Source: Paguma larvata
Taxonomy: Eukaryota > Chordata > Mammalia > Carnivora > Viverridae
Reading direction: 5' to 3'
Length of the DNA: 64,000 nt
Assembly: GCA_030068075.1 (NCBI GenBank)
Contig: CM057826.1
Location: 33,716,211-33,780,210 of the forward strand
Both the position numbers and the translations under genes were made by a program. Below, one piece after another: positions 34,278 through 46,670 of the stretch. The notes under the pieces are model-generated. The model was not told where the DNA came from. It saw only the letters and a list, made by a program, of their open reading frames with translations, and ran no database searches. Position 1 is the first letter of the stretch. Each line of letters starts with the position of its first letter.

Positions 34278-35154
34278 GAATCTACCTGGTTTAATTGTGA
34301 GTTTACTCTTATTGGTACAGGTGCCCAACCCATCCATCTATGGAACGCTATCTTCTTCTAACTGAGCTTAATATAGCAGAATATAACATTGCAAAGGCTA
34401 CTGACATACTGCAGTACTGTTAGGGCTGAGAACATTAATGTTGCAAATGAAAAGGTAAGGATAGGCATCTTAATGGGTCAGAAGCTTGTAAGGGATAACC
34501 AGGCCAGCGGTGATTATTAAAGGCAGAGCTTGGAGGAGCAGAGTACAGTGGAGACCTATGATTTACCTGATGTTAAAGTGCATAGAAAACCCTCTTGTTG
34601 CTGAACTGGGAGAGGGGGAGCACGGTCAAGGTATTTGAGTTCCTGAATAAGCATATGGGAAGTTGGAAATAACAATGTTTGAGTACTGATGTTAATATGA
34701 CCTAAGATGTGTCCTAGACTGGTGAGGCAGTTTTGCATTGTATTATGCTCTCCTGTAATCAGGCACACAGCAGACATTAAACAAATGCATGAATCAATAG
34801 ATGCATGAGAGGTGACAATAACTGAAAACAGTTATTGAGAGTACTCTAGTTAAGTAGATCAGTACTCCGCAACAGAATCTATGCTCTTAGCTGATTCCAG
34901 GCATTGAGATTACTCTCTTACAGATGGAGTGAAGTGTCATAACTTGAAGCACTCATTCAATCACTCAAGTATCCAAAAATATTCACTGAGCATGTCTTCT
35001 GTCTATGACACAGTGCTGGGCACTGGTGATAACATGGAGGGTTAAATTGATTGAGACCTCTGTCTCTGCCTGGGGCTTATTTGCCAATAGGGAAAAGAGC
35101 ATAAAACTTAGTAAGTGAGATCATAAATGTTGAAAGTAGTATTGTGAGGGAAAT
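34278..35154. other. Intergenic with possible old repeat
   Basis: No gene. Around 34955-35080 the run ttcaatcactcaagtatcc..gagcatgtcttctgtctatgacacagtgctgggcactgg resembles a widespread ancient mammalian repeat; similar decayed copies are hinted at near 43.8, 44.7, 49.7 and 55.1 kb. Confidence 0.45.
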
Positions 35155-35168
35155 AAAAAGGGCTCTTT

Positions 35169-35679
35169 TTTTAAATTTTCAAGTTACTTAGCATACAGTG
35201 TAGTCTTGGCTTCAGGAGTAGAACCCAGTGATTGATCTCTACATATGACACCCCGTGCTCATCCTGAAAAGTCCCCTCTTTATGTCTGTCACCCATTTAA
35301 CCCACCCCCTCCCTCTATCCATCTGCTCCCATCAACTCTCGTTTGTTCTCTGTATTTAAGAGTCTCTTATTGTTTGCCTCTTTCTTTATTTTATCTTATT
35401 TTTCCTTCCCTTCTCTTATGTTCATCTGTTAAGTTTCTCAAATTCCACATATGAGTGAAATCATATGATATCTGTCTTTTTCTGACCAACTTATTTTGCT
35501 TAGCATAATACCCTCCAGTGCTATCCATATTGTTGCAAATGGCAAGATTTCATTCTTTTTCATTGCTGAGTAGCATTCCACATCTTCTTAATCCATTCAT
35601 CAGTTGATGGACATTTGGGCTCTTTCCATAATTCAACTATTGTTGATAGTCCTGCTATAAACATTGGGGTGCATATGCC
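35169..35679 (-). mobile_element. 5'-truncated L1 3' end, 511 bp
   Basis: Antisense L1: the 3' UTR part (gtgctcatcctgaaaagtcc, gtatttaagagtctctta) continues into the ORF2 C terminus (ccacatatgagtgaaatcat, ccattcatcagttgatggac, tataaacattggggtgcata). Flanked by an imperfect duplication aaaaaggg(c)tcttt at about 35155-35168 and aaaaaggatcttt at 35680-35692. Confidence 0.9.
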
Positions 35680-35950
35680 AAAAAGGATCTTTAATAGAGA
35701 GAATCAGGGAATGTGAAAGTGAGAAGGAATCAGACATGAGGAGTGTTCTAGACAAAGGGAAGAGCAAGCATAAAAATACTGTGTCAAAAAAGTTTGGGAA
35801 GTTCAAGGAGCTTGGAAAAGGCTGCTGTGGCTAGAAAATGGTATATAAACAGTAGTATTGCTTGATATAAGATTGCCAATGTCGACAGGGCCAAATAAAA
35901 CAACACATTATGGGGTAAGGATGAGGGTATTGAGTTTTTTTGTTTTTGTT

Positions 35951-35974
35951 TTGTGTGTGTGTGTGTGTGTGTGT
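35951..35974 (+). repeat. (TG)n microsatellite
   Basis: About twelve TG units preceded by T-rich sequence, next to an old L1 end. Confidence 0.9.
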
Positions 35975-35989
35975 GCACGTGTTGTTGAA

Positions 35990-36235
35990 TATATTTGACA
36001 TATACCACTGTGTAAACTTAAGGTGTACGACATGTTAGTTTGATATATTTCTGTATTGTAATATGATTGCCACTGACTGTGATAATTAGTTCCTCTATGA
36101 CATTACATCATTATCCTTTTTAGTTTAGGGAATAATCAAGTTCTAGCCTCATAGCTAGTTTGATGGTTATAATACAATATTGTCATCTGTATTAATTATG
36201 CAGTGCATCAATGGCTTGTTTACTCACTGTAAGTT
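35990..36235 (-). mobile_element. Old L1M-type 3' end
   Basis: Antisense: atatttgacatataccactg, taaacttaaggtgtacgacatg, ttagtttgatatatttctg, gttataatacaatattgtc. Same element class as at 13.04 kb, more diverged. Confidence 0.65.
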
Positions 36236-37744
36236 TAGGATACTGAGTTTTATTCTCAAGATAATGAAAATAAAATGTGAGTTTTAAACAGAGCAGTGAA
36301 AAAGATCTGAAAGTTAAGTAACCAGTTAGGAGGCTATAGCCATAAATCAAACAAGAAATGATGGTGGCCTGGGGTGGTGATAGTAGAGGTGCAGAGAAGT
36401 GAATGGATTGGAAAAATGTTTTAGAGGTAGACACAACAGGTTTTACTGTGCTGATAGAAGGGTCTAGGGTCACTCTGAATTTCTTGTGTCACTGGGTGGA
36501 TATGGGATGATTGGGGATGGGTCAGGCGTGGGACAGAAAATCAAATGTATTTTCTGAAGTGCCTCCCTCTCATCAAAGCAGGTGTAAGCAGCCAGCAGAA
36601 CACAATGGTGTTGTCATCACCCATGTGTCAGCTTATCTGGAGAATATTTAGCTTTATGAATGCCTGCCGTGTGTATTAAACTGCTCCATTTAAGTTTGCT
36701 CTTACATTTAACTCAAGAGAAAAGGTAGATGTCTCAGCTCTTAGTTCTAGTCCTTTATTTCCATTAGTAATTGTTCCCATTACATTTCTGTGTAACCAAC
36801 TGTTAGAAAACTGAGTAGCCTAAAACATCCACTGTTTTACTATATCACATGGATTCTGTGAGTGAGGAATTCAGGCAGAACTCGACTGTTTGCTCCTTAT
36901 GTTATCAAATAAAGTCATGTATTTAATATTATATATTATCTATAAATTATATTCACCCAATAGGCTGGTCTGTAGAGTCTAAGATGACTTCACTTACTTG
37001 TTTCGCACCGTGGTGGTTATAGCTAGGACTGCTGTGCTCAGCTGGGCTGTCTGCATTCATGCCTTTTTTGCAGCCTCTCCAGCATGGCAATCTAAGATGT
37101 GCACAATAGATTTCTTATATGAAGCCTGGCTTCTCCCAAGGTGGCCATCCCCAGAAAACCTGGCAGAAGTTGTAAGGCCTTTTATGACCTTGTCTTGGAA
37201 GTTACATAGCATTGATGCTGTGCTCTATTTGTTCAAGTAGTCACAAGGCTTTCCCAATTCAATGAAAGAGGGCGTAGATTACACCTTCAGATAGGAGGAG
37301 TTTCAGATAAATTGTAACTGTTTTTAAAAACTGCCACATTAGTATAAACAAACTTCCAACTCTTCTACCTTCTAGCACTATAGTTCTTTAAGTTGTTTTT
37401 AACTTCTAGCCCTTTACAAAAAAAAAGTAAGTCCATCATTTTCAGGTGAATGTTAATTCAGTAATGGAAAAATGAAGAAGAAAAGGGGGAAAAAAAGTTC
37501 TTTAATGCCAGAGACCTTGAATTGAGAGGATTCTCTCCGTATAACATCTCCTAAAGGAAGCAAAATATAAAGAAAGGGCATAGGTCTAGAAATAAAGGAA
37601 ACCGTGCTTTTTTCAGTTCTTTACTTTGGCTGGTTAGAACACATAGGTAACCAAGACGCTGAATTTGCAAGTGAGAGAATGCAGTTCTGTTTCATAAAAA
37701 GCAAGTATTTCCATCCTTCTTTTTGTGTTATAGTTAGTAAAGTG
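36236..37744. other. Intergenic, nothing recognised
   Basis: Short open frames only (for example 36192-36473 on the minus strand and 36998-37240 on the plus strand), without domains. Confidence 0.45.
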
Positions 37745-38101
37745 TAATGGTTATTTTGTATGTCAGCCTAACTAGTCTTGGTAAGGATATATTTGATCAA
37801 ATACTATCCTAAATATTTCTGTGAAGGTATTTTTTCAGATGAGATTAACATTTAAATCAGTTGACTTTGAGTAAAGCAGTTCACCCTCCATAATATGGGT
37901 GGGCTTCATCCAATCAGTTGAAGGCTTAAGGAAAATAACACAGAGGTCCCCAATGAAGAGAGAATTCTTTTTCCAGTCTGTCTTCAGACTAGAGCTGTAA
38001 CATCAGCTTTTCCCTGGGTCTCCAGCCTACTGGTCTACCTTGTAGATTTTGGACTTGCCAGTCTCCATAATCATGTAAACCAATTCCTGAAAATCTTTTC
38101 T

Positions 38102-38133
<32 letters not shown>

Positions 38134-38615
38134 CTTCTCCCTCCCACCTACCCTCTATAAATGTGTGTACATATGACAGAGGTGGGCAACTTTTCTAGTT
38201 TGTGACTTCAAGGAACAAGTATTCATAGTTTAGTACATGAAGTTGATTTGAATTGAGCATTTGCACTCTTTGGATAATTTTAAAATGTTGATGGGCACTA
38301 ACCGTGAAGACTTTTTCCTATTACTGAATCATTTTGTTTTGAGGCTATTGCCATATTTTTCTTGTCCTTTATATTTTTGTCTGTTTCCTTAAGCTTTTAT
38401 TGGAAACTGAAATAAATATAAAATCACTAGTATAACTTGCCAGGAAATGCACATTTCATAGCTTTAAATCTATAATTAGTAATTTAAATATCCCTAAAAT
38501 ACATTAAAATATTATATATAATATATCTATTTTACAGATACAAATTTATACACACATCTACACAAACACATCTTATTTATTCTATTTCCCTGGAGAATCT
38601 TGACTAATTAATACA
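37745..38615 (+). repeat. Ancient mammalian interspersed repeat, interrupted
   Basis: The run tgtgaaggtattttttcagatgagattaacatttaaatc, gtgggcttcatccaatcagttgaaggc, ccctgggtctccagcct, ttttggacttgccagtctcc is a familiar high-copy mammalian repeat; I am not sure of the family name. A (CT)n tract sits at about 38105-38133. The element's usual last words (ctggagaatcttgactaat) appear only at about 38590-38610, so about 350 bases of unrelated sequence seem to interrupt it. Confidence 0.5.
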
Positions 38616-38805
38616 CTTAGTTACAAAGATTATGTTCTGAGATAACTGTCTATATTTCTAACCTCAGCTGTCTAACAAATTAATGTGTGAATGAAGGTGG
38701 TGTAAGGAAGCCTACCATTTGAAAAACAGTGAATTAACTTTATTAGAAATTTGTGAATTACCAGCTCTTCCTGAACTGTAGAAATTAACATCTCAGCAGA
38801 ACATG

Positions 38806-38843
38806 GTTTTCGTGTAATATAATAGTTTTCGTGTAATATAATA
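38806..38843 (+). repeat. Perfect 19-bp tandem duplication
   Basis: GTTTTCGTGTAATATAATA occurs twice head to tail (38806-38824, 38825-38843). Confidence 0.95.
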
Positions 38844-38880
38844 AAATCTATTTATTGGCTCTAAAATCTATTATTTATAC

Positions 38881-39064
38881 TAGAGGTTCTCAACTTCGGT
38901 GGACATTAATATCATCTAGGGAACTTGTTAAAAGATACCATATTCTAAGCACCATCCCAGACCAAATGATTTAAATTCTGGAATAGGAACCTGGTCACAT
39001 ATAGTTCTGTTTTGTTTTCATGCATGCAGTAACCCTGATGTGCTGGTAGTCTTGAAAACCACTG
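38881..39064 (+). mobile_element. MER5A-like hAT (Charlie) DNA transposon remnant
   Basis: Non-autonomous element with terminal inverted-repeat words ggttctcaac at the left and ttgaaaaccactg at the right. Interior: atcatctagggaacttgtta, accatcccagaccaaatgat. Size about 184 bp fits MER5A. Confidence 0.75.
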
Positions 39065-42000
39065 ATCTAGATTAAAAGTTGTGACATGGTAGTTGCTGGG
39101 CTGAAGCCAGGCTGTTAACCTGTCTGCCTGGGTTCGCCCTGTATTTTTCAGAAAATAATTCAAATTTGAGTGCTTTGGAGTAGGGTATCTCTTTTTCAGT
39201 TCACCGTTGGTCCTGGTTCTTTCTGTTACTTATACTTTGGTGCTTTACAAATTAACATTACCTTCCATGTCTCTGATGGCTTTTGAACTCCTAATCCCTG
39301 AATTCTAGACCATAAAGTATTATCATCAAGTGTATATTAAGACTGTTGGTGAAGGGACTGAGAATAAGGACAAGAAGATTGAAAGTGCATCTGTCAGTAG
39401 CTAGCTGTTCATGAGGAACATGTCCAAATCCAGGCAAGGATAGCACTTAGGAAAACTGATTCTGAGCATTCCAAAAGGCAAAGACTTCAAGAAGAGTCTG
39501 AATGATGAAAATATATTACTTCCCTTCCAGAGTTCAAAGAGCAGACAGATGAACTGTGATGGTTTATGTATCTTGAAATATATATGATAGTATATTCTTC
39601 TTAAAACTTAAGTATCTTATTAATTTATGAGTTTCTTAATTTTTGATTCATCTAAGTTATCGTATAGATCTATAATTCCCCCTCAAATATGTCTGTGTTC
39701 ATAGTTTCTGAAATTTGAGAGAAAGAATGTTTTTAGCTTTATAATCATAATGATATTATTGTTGTTATTGGTATTGTTTTTACTTAAATACTCTAGTAAC
39801 CATGTTCAGAAAACTTTGGTAATTGTTTGATTTGGGCAATGTATCACTGACATTTTATTGCTGAAGTTATTTTTTAAAATAATATCTGACCGTTTATCTA
39901 CTTTTGTGGAGATAATAGAACTATGAAAAAGGTAAAACCCATCTCTTGTTTCAGTCCATGAACTTTAAAAGAAGTATTGCCAGAATAAAGATTTAGAAAA
40001 ATCAAGCCCTTTATCAGTAGTTCAAACTGTGTTGAACAATTGTCACAGATGTTTTCTAGGCTTAAGTTGGTCCAGCAATAAAATTTGTTAGAGATAGCTG
40101 GTAAGTGTCCTATTTTTGAGTTCTTCCTCCCAGCTCATGAACAATCTATTGTCATTATATAATTTATCACTGAAGAATGCTTTCTATGAAGTAAATTAGC
40201 ATTATAGCACTCATGAATAAATATCTCAGTTGAAATACCTGAAAGTATAAAGAATTACATGATAATTTAAAGTAACTTTACATTTTTAAATTAGTATCAT
40301 AAAAGCCTTGGTTTTCTGATGATCGTGGAGATGTTGAACATCCCAAAATAGGGTTGTATTGGCTATTAGTTTACTCTCTATTATATAAGTTAAGTGTAAT
40401 GGAATTGTATTGCAATGAAGAATAGGTTGATTCTGTTGTCTAACAGAGAATACATTTTTGTTAAGAATGTTTTAAAATCCCTCTTCTTAATGTTTAATTG
40501 GTCTCAGAGGTGACATTGATAAAATGACTTAATGAAAAAGGTATAAAATCTGGTAGGTACAAATCTCATAGATTCTGTATTTGACCATTAGTTGGCATTT
40601 ATCTGAAAACATTCCACCATTCAAAAGAGCTGAATTAATGATGACTTTTAGCTGAATATTTTTCGGAGAGGTTTTAGGCACAAAGAAGTTCCCTGAGTCA
40701 GATTGTACCTGTTATTAATAACATTTACCTGTAGCACTACCTTATACCTATAAAGAAACAAATTGTCTTTTAATGATAATTAGTGCTGGCTACAGTTAGT
40801 GGTTTGATCATTATTTTTGATGATAGAAGAAGAGCTTCTCAATTTTTAAAAATAATTTTTTGGCCCCAAGTTTAAAATGATCTGTGGTATAGATCCATTG
40901 CTTATGCTCTATTTTAAGCCCTGGGAAGGGCTGAACAGAATATTCTTCGGAAAAACTTAAATCATCCTAGAATTTAGTGGGTGCAGGGCAGTCAAACCCA
41001 ATCAATGGCCAGAACTTTGTTTCATTTGCTAATGGTAACAAATGAAAATTGTGGCTGTACTTCTCGATATCAAACTCTTCGAGATCTAATGTTTATAAAA
41101 ATCGTATCTGTTTTATTTCACTTCAAACTAAAACCACATGGAGATTCTTGGAGAGTTCATTTTATGCTGTTGTTCAATAATCCATGTAGAATGAGTCTTT
41201 GAAATTCTGAAGCATTTTATTTAGGCTCTTCATTCAATTACAAGTTATTTGCTTTTGTAATCAGTGCCTCCCTTATGCTTAAATATCTCATGAGCATTAT
41301 TATCAAGTTCTGGAGCTTTAATATTGTCTTGGCCCTAACAGCTATAACAACCTTTTTAAAACAAAGAACATAAATAATTCATAAACTGGAAATAGGCCCC
41401 TAAATAATTGAGTTAATAACTTATATTTGAATAGATATTAGGAATCAACAGACCACATTCCACTTTAAGTTCTCATTACGGTACATAGATGTTAATGTAC
41501 ATTGTATGACTCAGAGACCCAAGTCACAGTTACTTAAACCTGAAATACAACCTTTCCAAGAAAGGCTATTTTCCCCTACTAAGATATTTCTGAAAGTTTG
41601 GCTCTAAAGCAACTTGGGAATATATCTGTTTAATCATGATGAATATTGATTCACCAATTCTCTGAATTTTTATTAAGATTAAAATGGATAATTGAAGCAT
41701 CATGATATGATATGTTCTGTCTAGCGTATTTAAAATGTATGCAGTATGTTTGGGATTAAGAAAAAGATTCTAAGATGCAGTTATATATTCTCCTTTAAGC
41801 TGCAAACTATTTTGAAAGTGTATAAATAAAACTTATTAGAATTCAAATTTATACATCTTTTCATCACGTTGAAAATTATTACTAATAATTAACTCAAAGA
41901 ATTTCATTTACATAATGTGACTATACACTGGTTGCCCCTCTCATCAAATAGAAAACTTACACCAAAAATTTTAAAAATTAAGAAAGGAAAAGGGATTTGA

Positions 42001-43486
42001 AGACAAAGAACTCTAATATTATTCATATAGAGGGTGTTTTGAAGAGTACCACAGGCATTTTTCCATTACCATTCTACCATTTCTCACCAGAGACCAAGAC
42101 TTTCCAAGAACATGGTGTTCCCAATTGTAAGATGATATGCTGGGATATAAAGGAATATGGCTAGTATATGCCTTTTTCTCATTTTTAGATTTTAGCTTTA
42201 TTCTTTATTATTTGGATTATTATTTTCAGTGTGTAATAAGACAATGATATTACTAGTTTGTTGAATTATTTCTCAATTAGTATGAAATGGGAAAACTCTA
42301 ATGGCTGGTCATCCAGAATGTCATATAAAGCTTATATGAAAATATAGTATTTCTACCCATAAAAATTTCCATCAGCCTCCTAGAACTCAGAAAATGCTGC
42401 ACAGTCAAGGTTGAGAGCCACTGAGGTAAGAGATGCAGTTACATACTTTTGTAAGAATGAACATTTTAATAGCATTGAAAAATATTTATTAAAGTTATTT
42501 GCATATGTTAGCATATTCATTGCAAGAGATAATTCTGTGTGAAATAAATTAGAGGGTAAGGGCATTAAGTGAAGTTGGCTAGTTGAAGGTGAATCACTAC
42601 CCTGGATTCCAGGAGGTAGCAAAGACGGAATCAAACATTGGTTTCGGGCAAATCTGAAACATGATCTCATCAGAAAGCTATATTTCTATAGCAAGAAAGT
42701 CCAATAGAAATAGTCTTGCATCTTTAACCATTATGCAAGGTGATTCAGAGTGGCAATTTTGATGATATGGCGGAAGGAGATTTCAGTAACTTATATAACA
42801 ACCACAGATTAATGTTGCTAAGCAGAGTTTTATGCTAATTACATTTATTAATACAACTCTGGTCCACGAGAACTTGAGAGACATTGTATATACAGAAAGA
42901 ACATTTTCTAGTATAATATACTGATATTTCAAGCCATAACATATTGTAAACATTTAATCCAGGTCTGTGAATTTGGGGTTATTCAAGCAATAGATAATCG
43001 GGAGTTCTAACATAACCGTTAAATAGTCACCATAGTATAAAACATGCTATTCTGTGTTAAACAGACCTGGACTGTAAAAGACAATTTGTAGAATCATTCT
43101 CAATTTTCAATTGATGTAGTCTAATTAAAAGCAGCTGAGACAATGACATCACAATAGATTTTTAGAATAAAAGTAAAAACGGTGGTGGGGACCAGACAGC
43201 ACAGTTAAACTATAGTAATCAACATTTAGGGGAGGATTCTAAAGAAGCAGGTTGCGAAGGGAGGATAAACAATCAAACATAGAGGGGAGACATTGCTTTC
43301 CAAGGGAACATTTTAGGCTAGGCCTTTCCAGAAGGGATTATGTTTCTTTTAAAACTCCAAAGAGGAACCCAGCCAGCCAGAGACCAAACTTCTAACCAGC
43401 AGAATAACAGTAAAAACAATAGAACTTCAGAGTCTGAAACTCTTAGTAGAAAAAGACCCAACTATAAATAATGCTGCTGCAACTAG
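39065..43486. other. Repeat-poor single-copy stretch
   Basis: About 4.4 kb with no young SINE or L1 and no gene. A short tract ending at about 42425 (agtcaaggttgagagccactgag) may be the end of an old hAT element. Avoidance of insertions over this length, upstream of a dosage-sensitive developmental gene, makes it a candidate regulatory stretch, but that is only inference. Confidence 0.5.
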
Positions 43487-43527
43487 TGATGATGATAATG
43501 ATGATGATGATGATGATGATGATGATA
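43487..43527 (+). repeat. (GAT)n microsatellite
   Basis: About thirteen GAT units with one interruption, directly beside a MIR copy. Confidence 0.92.
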
Positions 43528-43685
43528 GACAACATTTACTATGTGCTAGGCACTGTTCCAAATACTTTTCGTGTATTAACTCCAAATCTTTGTAACAACA
43601 CCATGGGATAGGTGCATTAGTCTCATTTCACAGACAAAGAAATGGAGACATCAGAGTCATCATATCATCATTTAATAAATATCAA
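43528..43685 (-). repeat. MIR SINE
   Basis: Reverse-orientation MIR: caacatttactatgtgctaggcactgttcc, tgtattaactcc, tgggataggtgcatt, ctcatttcacagacaaagaaatgga. Clear match to the family. Confidence 0.8.
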
Positions 43686-44864
43686 GGTGTGAGGGAACTC
43701 AAAGACATGCTGATGAGAAGTAAGCTAACAAGACAGAAAAGATGGTGACACTCCCATTTGTTTTATTTTGTCCTAAAATTTGATTCATTCGATAAATAAT
43801 TGAGTACCTATTTATACCAGGATCCATGCTGACCTCCAGGTATGCAAAAGGTAGACCCACATATAGGTCCTAATATTCTTGGAACTTATGATATTATTAG
43901 GGAGGCTTGTAATTTAACACAAAATACTTTCTCACTTTTGCTAGTTGCTAAATTGAGCCTGGAAGGATCAGGAAGAATCACCAGCCTAGGAAATCAGGGG
44001 TTTGCTTAATATTTGAAAATTGTCAGGTGCATAGTGTCCGTGGCAGTAAAAGAATGCTGTTTGATGTTTTGGCATTGTGAATTGATATTTATTTTACTTT
44101 TGATGTAATAATTCTATCAGGCTCCACTTTGAAACCCAAAGTGTAAGGCCATGCTTGCAACTTAGCAACAACTCGCCTGTAATGACCTTCAGGTAGGGAA
44201 GGACAGAGTGTAGGAAACACTTAAAAACTGTTTTAGGGTTTATCCCAAAACACACCCACATACACACGTGATAGGATAGGTCATAACATCTCGTGGAGTC
44301 TAGCAAGATTTTTAGAAACCAAACTGTGTTTTAAAAGCTTGGCCTTTCTCCTTTTTGATTCTTTTAAAGTTTTGTTTTATTTTTTAAACATGTATATTGA
44401 GGTTTCCTTATATCTATCAACACAGTGTTGTAAGAAAATTTATTTCTTCCTTTTTATAAGTAAATATTGATGATTTCACATATTTTGGCCATTAGGTTTT
44501 TTTTCTTTTCTAAATGTAGAGTTGCCAGGTAGAGTACGAGATGCTTAAAGTTGAATTTCAGATAAACAGTGCTTTATTTTTATTACTCTGAGAAGTTCCT
44601 TTTTTATTTGTTAAATCTGGCAAATTTAAAGTGGCTTTCATGAGCTGTCCCTCCACTACCACTTGTCAATCATTCACGTTGTATTCATATTTTCAACTAA
44701 TTTTTGAGGATGAGTTATGTGTCAAGTAGTATTCTAGGTGTGGGAGTATCTCAGTGAACAGAGACTTTTCTCTCATAGGGCATATATTCTTATGAAAGGA
44801 AATTCAGAGGATTCCTAATACTGAAAATTGCATGAAAGTGGAGGATAAAAATAATTTTTAAAAC
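43686..44864. other. Intergenic, old repeat traces
   Basis: No gene. Decayed ancient-repeat-like words near 43780-43910 and 44670-44800. Confidence 0.45.
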
Positions 44865-44877
44865 ATTACCTTTCTCA

Positions 44878-45085
44878 GGGTGCCCGGGTGGCTCAGTTGG
44901 TTAAGCGTCCAACTCTTGATTTTGGCTCAGGTCATGAGCTCACAGTTGGCGAGTTCAAGCCTTGCATGGGGCTCTGCACTGACAGTGCGCAGCTTGCTTG
45001 GGACTCTCTCTCTCTCTGCCCTTCCCACATACTCTCGCATTCTCTCTCTCTCTCTCTCAAAAAAATAAATAAACTGAAAAAAATA
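44878..45085 (+). mobile_element. Felid SINE (variant with longer head)
   Basis: Sense SINE with GTGCCCGGGTGGCTCAGTTGG, CAACTCTTGATTTTGGCTCAGG, and a (CT)n then AAAAAATAAATAAA tail. 13-base duplication attacctttcYca at 44865-44877 and 45086-45098. The ACTCTTGATTTTGG insertion marks a different subfamily from the other copies in the window. Confidence 0.94.
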
Positions 45086-45283
45086 ATTACCTTTCCCATA
45101 GTGAAGAAAATATCTGCTGACTACAAAACCTGCTTGGAATAATCAGTGTAGTGCCCAATTAAGATTCGTTAATTATTTCATCCCTACTAAACTTGAAATA
45201 TCGTTTGTTAAGTTTAATCAATCAACCCATTAATCATTTATTTTTCATATGGTCAATGCCTGAAAAAGTAGAATAAATTCTTT

Positions 45284-45363
45284 TTTAAAGAAAAATGTTT
45301 ATTTTTGAGACAAAGAGAGTGTGAGCAGGGGAGGGGCAGAGAAGGAGGGTGGCAGAGGATCTG
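45284..45363 (-). mobile_element. SINE fragment, 3' half only
   Basis: TTTATTTTTGAGACAAAGAG..GAGCAGGGGAGGGGCAGAGA..GGATCTGAAG of the felid SINE, stopping before the tRNA-derived head. Confidence 0.8.
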
Positions 45364-46454
45364 AAGTGGCTTTATAGAAGTTAAGCAGTTTTCCCAATTT
45401 CAGGAACTGAGCAGAAGAGGTCTGAGCCCATGGCTGGTGCTATCGATTCCCAGGACCTATCATCTCCCCCAGTGAATCTCTCTATTAAAAGCTTTTATTT
45501 TTCAAAATGTTTTTCCTGGAAAGCTGAAAGATCACAGTTCTGTAGGTAAATACATAGAGAAATTAATAGATTTACATGACCATTGAGCTGACACCTAGCA
45601 TACATGTATTTCAGATGAAAATTTGGGACATATGGAGAAAAACTGGCAAATGCATTTTCAAGGTTATAAAGTTTATACTCATTAATCTTTACATTTTTCA
45701 GTGCCCAAACTCATGTTTGGGAATAACTTACACAGAGTGACGAGAGCAACCCCAGACATTGTGTGAGACTCAGTGACTTTATTCTACATGGTTTGCTCTG
45801 CTCACTTTCAAGTACTTGCCTCACCTGCACTCTTGCCTCTTACTCATACTTTGGAGCACATCCCTACCTGTTCTGGGAAGTTCTTTTTGTGGAGGACTTC
45901 CAAAGCAAAGCCCTAGAGTGGGAATTTGGTCAACCATATTCGAGCCCAGGATCTGAAACTAATTTAGTTCTGTGTCTATGGTCAAATTTCTTTATTTGAC
46001 CTTAGTTCTTCATAAAGGGAATAGAGCTGGAGTACTATAGGAACCAGCTAGCCTAGCCCTCCCTGCCATTCAGTGATTCAACCTCATACTTTTAATCACT
46101 CCCAGAATCTTCTCTAAATCCTGCTTAAATACCTCCAGACATTCCATTCTGTGTACTCCATTTGAGAAAAGTTTTCCTTTGAACCTAAATCTTCCACTAT
46201 GTGGTTTCCACTTTCAGTCCCATTTTTGTCCCCTTGAGTGTCCTAGATCAAGGGTACTCATTTTTCATTTTTAAAGGCAGCTGTCCTGTCTCTTGTCCCT
46301 ATCACCTTTCTCAAATCTCACTTCCAGCCTAATAGTTTGAGATATTTTAACCTTCCTTATGAAGTGGTTTTGAATCTTGTTTCTTTGGTCACTTGTCTCT
46401 GGACTGGGTTAGTTACTATACTCTGTGCAGAACAAGCAACAATTATAACAATAG
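45364..46454. other. Intergenic, nothing recognised
   Basis: Includes a 78-codon open frame at 45763-45999 with no domain or splice context that I recognise. Confidence 0.45.
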
Positions 46455-46670
46455 CTAACAGGGCTAACATCTAGTGCTTGTTATGTGCTAGCCACTGTTT
46501 TATGTGGTTTATATATATTTCATTTAGTCATTCTGGCAGCGGTATCAGTAGTAGTAGCATTATCCACGTGAAAACTGGGAGCGAGAGAGGTGAAACAGGT
46601 ATATGACAGAGCTGGTAATGCCATGACTTCAGGTAATCAGGGCTGCAGAGTCCATGTTCTTAATAACTTG
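46455..46670 (-). repeat. MIR SINE
   Basis: Reverse MIR: agtgcttgttatgtgctagccactg, tttcatttagtca, aactgggagcgagagaggtgaa, atgacagagctggtaatg. Confidence 0.7.

Noticed and set aside
43487..43527. Regular repeats considered as a CRISPR-like or other spaced array
   Set aside because: Simple (GAT)n microsatellite without spacers, in a mammalian genome.
44880..45068. SINE heads (tRNA-like) considered as tRNA genes
   Set aside because: They carry A/B-box-like words but are embedded in full SINE bodies with A tails and target duplications.
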